Assembly (NCBI GenBank): GCA_030682505.1
Contig: JAUXOH010000254.1
Coordinates: 1 to 7,677 of the forward strand
Source: Candidatus Didemnitutus sp.
GTDB taxonomy: Bacteria; Verrucomicrobiota; Verrucomicrobiia; Opitutales; Opitutaceae
Length of the DNA stretch: 7,677 nucleotides
Direction of reading: 5' to 3'
Of this stretch, positions 5,082 through 7,677 are shown piece after piece (within the stretch, counting starts at the first letter, position 1; every line of letters starts with the position of its first letter). Made by a program: the position numbers and the translations under genes. Under the pieces are notes generated by a model, which was not told the origin of the DNA, did not search any database, and saw nothing but the letters and a program-made list of their open reading frames with translations.

Positions 5082-7277
5082 ATGGCCTCCCCCAGCAGCA
5101 ACCTCACGGGCACGCTCCGCCGCTCCCTCCTGATCAAGATCATCTCGAAGCCGGCCCCGAGCCGCGAGGACGTCGCCTCCGTCATCGAGCTGACCGCGAG
5201 CAAGGTCGTCGAGTCGCTCCAGGCGCAGTCGATGACGCTCTACCTCGTCGAGGGCGGCGAGATCGCCTTCAAGCAGGTCTATTACTCCCCGACGCTCTGG
5301 GGCGCCGACCCGACCAAGCAGGTCCAGTTCAAGGACACCGCTGCCAAGCTGCTCTCGCTGCGCCTCCCGGCCGGCACCGGCAACGTCGGCAAGGTGATCA
5401 AGTCCGGCGAACCGCTCTTCTTCACCAGCGACGGCCCCGAGGCCGACTCGTTGAAGAACATGAACACCGGCTTCGACGTCCACTCGATGCTCACCGTGCC
5501 GCTGAAGGCCAACATCGTCATCGGTGCCATCCAGGTGTTGAACAAGGAGCCCGCCGCCGGCACCGACGGACATTTCACCGACAAGGACCTCGCGGTGTTG
5601 CAGGAGGTCGCGGAATACTCCTCCACCCTCATGCAACGCATGCTGGACCCGAAGTTCCAACTCAGCGCCGACGACACCGCCAAGTTCATCGCCCGCTTCA
5701 CTGATCTCCCCCTCGTCACCAAGCTCGACGAGGGCGAGGTCGACGAGAAGTTCATCGACGTGATCGGCGACGCCGTCATCCGCCGCGAGGGGATCTTCCC
5801 GGTCAAGAAGGTCGACACCAACGGCGTCTCGGTGCTGATGACCAACCCCCTCGACTACGCCAAGCGCGAGGCGTTCTCCCAAGCCACCGAGCTGCGGATC
5901 GAGGACGTGCACGTGGTCTCCGCCACCTACCTCGACGAGCTGATCAAGACCCATTTCAAGGGCGCCAAGGCCGCCAAGACCCCCGACGAGACCGACGTCG
6001 ACATCGATGCCGTGGCCGACCTGATCGGCAGCGCCTACAGCGCCGAGGGCTCCGGCGACGTCAAGGCCTCCGACCTCGAGAGTGAGGACTCCGCCCCGAT
6101 CATCCAGCTCGTCAACCGCATCATCGAGGACGCCTACGTGTCCGGCGCGTCCGACATCCACATCGAGCCGCAGGAAAAGGAGCTGATGGTCCGTTACCGC
6201 ATCGACGGCCTGTGCCAGGAGAAGCTCCGCCTGCCCAAGCAAGTCGTCCACGCCATGATCTCGCGCCTGAAGATCATGTGCAACCTCGACATCTCCGAGC
6301 GACGCCTGCCGCAGGACGGCCGCATCGTCTTCAAGAATTTCACGAAGAAGAACATCGATATCGATCTGCGCGTCGCCACCGGCCCGATGAACCATGGCGA
6401 GAAGATCGTCATGCGCATCCTCGACAAGCAGAAGTCGACCCTGCCCCTGCCCGCGCTCGGCTTTTCCCAGGAGAACCTCGCCAAGTACCGCGAGTGCGTG
6501 CGCCAGCCCTACGGCATGATCCTGCACTGCGGCCCGACCGGCTCCGGCAAGTCGATGACCCTCTACTCCGCGCTCGCCGAGGTGAACACTCCCGACGTCA
6601 ACATCCAGACCGCCGAGGACCCGATCGAATATACGCTCGGGGGCATCAACCAGATGCAGATGAACCGGCAGATCGGGCTGACGTTCGAGCGCGCCCTCCG
6701 CTGTTACCTCCGTATGGACCCGGACATCATCCTCGTCGGTGAAATCCGCGACAAGGAGACGGCGCAGATCGCCTGCGAGGCCGCGCTCACCGGCCACTTG
6801 CTCGTCTCCACGCTCCACACCAACGACGCGCCCTCCACGATCTCGCGCATGGGCGAGATGGGCATCGAGCCGTTCAACATCTCCGCCTCGCTCGTCTGCG
6901 TCTGCGCGCAACGTCTCCTCCGCCGCGTCTGCAAGAACTGCAAAGTCAAATACGTGCCCGAGGGCCGCGAATTCGAACTGCTCAGCAAGGCGATCGATTT
7001 CCCCGCCGGGACCGAGGCCTACAAGGCCGCGCACGGCGGCTGCCACGTTTGCGGCGGCACGGGTTACAAGGGCCGCGTCGGCATCCACGAGCTGATGACG
7101 AACTCCGAGGAACTCACTGAAGCGATCAACAAGGAGGTTGAAGTTGCTGATCTCAAACGGGTCGCGATGAAAAACGGCATGAAAACCCTGCACCAGGACT
7201 CCATGCTCAAGGTGAAAGAAGGTCTCACAACGATGGAAGAAGCTCTTTCCAACGTACCCCCTGATCTGATAACGTAG
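5082..7277 (+). CDS. GspE/PilB-family type II secretion / type IV pilus assembly ATPase with N-terminal GAF domain
   Basis: The 731-residue protein is a cytoplasmic hexameric motor ATPase that would power pilus or pseudopilus extension at the inner membrane. Residues about 28-190 look like a GAF domain (VIELTASKVVESLQ start, GTGNVGKVIKSGEP middle, MLTVPLK and IGAIQVLNK strands at 136-155). Residues about 195-292 match the second GspE N-terminal subdomain. An acidic linker follows (about 300-337). The motor has SGASDIHIEP (354-363), Walker A GPTGSGKS (484-491), Asp box AEDPIEY (511-517), Walker B ILVGEIRD (550-557), and His box GHLLVSTLHTNDA (571-583). The zinc tetracysteine is C617/C620 and C654/C657, which favours an assembly ATPase over the retraction ATPase PilT. 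All catalytic elements look intact. The usual first N-terminal subdomain of the MshE/GspE type is not recognisable and GAF sits in its place. The ATG at 5082 lacks a Shine-Dalgarno, but no better start exists. No other pilus or secretion genes are in the window, so PilB, GspE or MshE cannot be decided. Confidence 0.95.
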   Translation: MASPSSNLTGTLRRSLLIKIISKPAPSREDVASVIELTASKVVESLQAQSMTLYLVEGGEIAFKQVYYSPTLWGADPTKQVQFKDTAAKLLSLRLPAGTGNVGKVIKSGEPLFFTSDGPEADSLKNMNTGFDVHSMLTVPLKANIVIGAIQVLNKEPAAGTDGHFTDKDLAVLQEVAEYSSTLMQRMLDPKFQLSADDTAKFIARFTDLPLVTKLDEGEVDEKFIDVIGDAVIRREGIFPVKKVDTNGVSVLMTNPLDYAKREAFSQATELRIEDVHVVSATYLDELIKTHFKGAKAAKTPDETDVDIDAVADLIGSAYSAEGSGDVKASDLESEDSAPIIQLVNRIIEDAYVSGASDIHIEPQEKELMVRYRIDGLCQEKLRLPKQVVHAMISRLKIMCNLDISERRLPQDGRIVFKNFTKKNIDIDLRVATGPMNHGEKIVMRILDKQKSTLPLPALGFSQENLAKYRECVRQPYGMILHCGPTGSGKSMTLYSALAEVNTPDVNIQTAEDPIEYTLGGINQMQMNRQIGLTFERALRCYLRMDPDIILVGEIRDKETAQIACEAALTGHLLVSTLHTNDAPSTISRMGEMGIEPFNISASLVCVCAQRLLRRVCKNCKVKYVPEGREFELLSKAIDFPAGTEAYKAAHGGCHVCGGTGYKGRVGIHELMTNSEELTEAINKEVEVADLKRVAMKNGMKTLHQDSMLKVKEGLTTMEEALSNVPPDLIT

Positions 7278-7314
7278 CGTCTGTTGGTATACCGGAGTGT
7301 CACCTCCACCTAAG

Positions 7315-7344
7315 AAGCGCGACTCCCACGAGTCGCGCTTTTTT
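7315..7344 (+). terminator. Rho-independent terminator of the ATPase gene
   Basis: AAGCGCGACTC (7315-7325) and GAGTCGCGCTT (7330-7340) form a perfect 11-bp stem with a CCAC loop, followed by an uninterrupted run of six T (7339-7344, two of them inside the stem). It lies 37 bp after the stop codon and should end transcription of the ATPase gene efficiently. Confidence 0.93.
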
Positions 7345-7360
7345 GCGCCCGGTGCCGGCA

Positions 7361-7420
7361 GCGCTGCGCATTCCTTGCGGTCGGCCCGCACCTGCGGCGC
7401 TTCGCGCCTTGCGCTCCGGC
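7361..7420. repeat. Imperfect direct repeat of about 25 bp in the GC-rich spacer
   Basis: The segment 7361-7385 and the segment 7397-7420 share roughly three quarters of their bases when aligned with small gaps; both have the skeleton GCGCT-CGC-CCTTGCG-TC-GGC. Between and within them is a small hairpin GGCGC-TTC-GCGCC (7396-7408). The origin is unknown, and chance similarity in GC-rich sequence is possible. Confidence 0.4.
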
Positions 7421-7453
7421 GGACGCCTCCCCAGCTTTTTTCCGGGCCACACT

Positions 7454-7479
7454 CGCCGCTGTCTGCGGCGCCTTTTTTT
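7454..7479 (+). terminator. Second terminator-like hairpin just ahead of the last gene
   Basis: CGCCGC (7454-7459) pairs with GCGGCG (7465-7470) around the loop TGTCT, followed two bases later by seven T (7473-7479). The stem is short but wholly G-C. It is oriented to act on plus-strand transcription and ends 13 bp before the next start codon, so it could be a backup terminator or a 5'-leader attenuator of the downstream gene. Confidence 0.55.
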
Positions 7480-7492
7480 ATTCACCCCGCCC

Positions 7493-7677
7493 ATGAGCGC
7501 CCCGTTCCGCCGCCCGGTCCTTGCGACCCTCTTCTACGTGCTCGCCGGCCTCTTCGCCGTGCTTTCGGTGATCTCGATCCTCCTCGGAGTCGGCGTCTTC
7601 TCGAAATACTTCCCGCTCGGTTTCGCCACCGCCTACGGTGCCGCCTACCTCGTCATCTTCGCCTGCCAAGCCCTCGT
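7493..7677 (+). CDS. Small or N-terminal part of an integral membrane protein (3' truncated)
   Basis: An ATG at 7493 opens a frame with no stop to the end of the window, giving 61 complete codons. The product starts MSAPFRRPVLATLFYV: a short positively charged N-terminus, then a hydrophobic span at about residues 9-37 and a second one at about 43-61. The inside-positive charge suggests the N-terminus stays in the cytoplasm. No family can be named from this fragment. Codon use (strong C/G third position) matches the neighbouring genes, which supports it being real. No Shine-Dalgarno precedes the ATG; the upstream bases are a T-run and CACCCCGCCC. Confidence 0.7.
   Translation, partial: MSAPFRRPVLATLFYVLAGLFAVLSVISILLGVGVFSKYFPLGFATAYGAAYLVIFACQAL

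Noticed and set aside
4971..7391. Very long minus-strand open frame upstream of and in frame with yraN, antisense to the ATPase gene
   Set aside because: Its translation is a low-complexity Asp/Val/Leu/Gly/His-rich string with no domain. It is the typical shadow of a GC-rich gene on the opposite strand; only the last 161 codons are YraN.

Overview
The window is GC-rich and gene-dense, and reads as an ordinary bacterial chromosome segment. The best guess for the source is a Verrucomicrobiota bacterium of the Opitutaceae type. This rests on the high GC, the zwf-opcA-pgl cluster outside the actinobacterial/cyanobacterial setting, a GAF-domain GspE/PilB-type ATPase, and intergenic heptanucleotide 'AGCTGAY' tandem repeats that I associate from memory with that group. 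It is an inference, not a sequence match, and confidence in it is low to moderate.

Layout. Positions 1-735 (+) hold the 3' end of an acyl-CoA synthetase (ADP-forming)/CoA-ligase-like gene. It converges, with a 15-bp gap, on a three-gene minus-strand cluster: zwf (4078 to 2537, glucose-6-phosphate dehydrogenase), opcA (2530 to 1568, G6PDH assembly/activator protein) and pgl (1494 to 751, 6-phosphogluconolactonase). zwf and opcA are 6 bp apart, and the opcA ribosome-binding site overlaps the zwf stop codon. Together they encode the first two steps of the oxidative pentose phosphate pathway plus a modulator of the first enzyme.

Upstream of zwf is a non-coding stretch of about 400 bp (4079-4484). 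Two arrays of degenerate 7-bp tandem repeats (4157-4252 and 4379-4487) flank a unique island of about 126 bp, and the island carries an inverted repeat with 8-bp arms (4346-4368). The right-hand array runs into the stop codon of yraN (4970 to 4485, minus), a UPF0102 nuclease-fold protein.

yraN is divergent from a 731-residue secretion/pilus assembly ATPase (5082-7277, +). This protein joins an N-terminal GAF sensor-like domain to a GspE/PilB motor with Walker A, Asp box, Walker B, His box and a tetracysteine zinc motif. A strong intrinsic terminator (7315-7344) follows it. After a GC-rich spacer with a second terminator-like hairpin comes the 5' end of a small membrane protein (7493 to the window end).

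I see no RNA genes, insertion sequences, CRISPR arrays or phage genes. No wholly new system is evident. The items most worth following up are the GAF-GspE ATPase architecture and the phased heptamer arrays between yraN and zwf.
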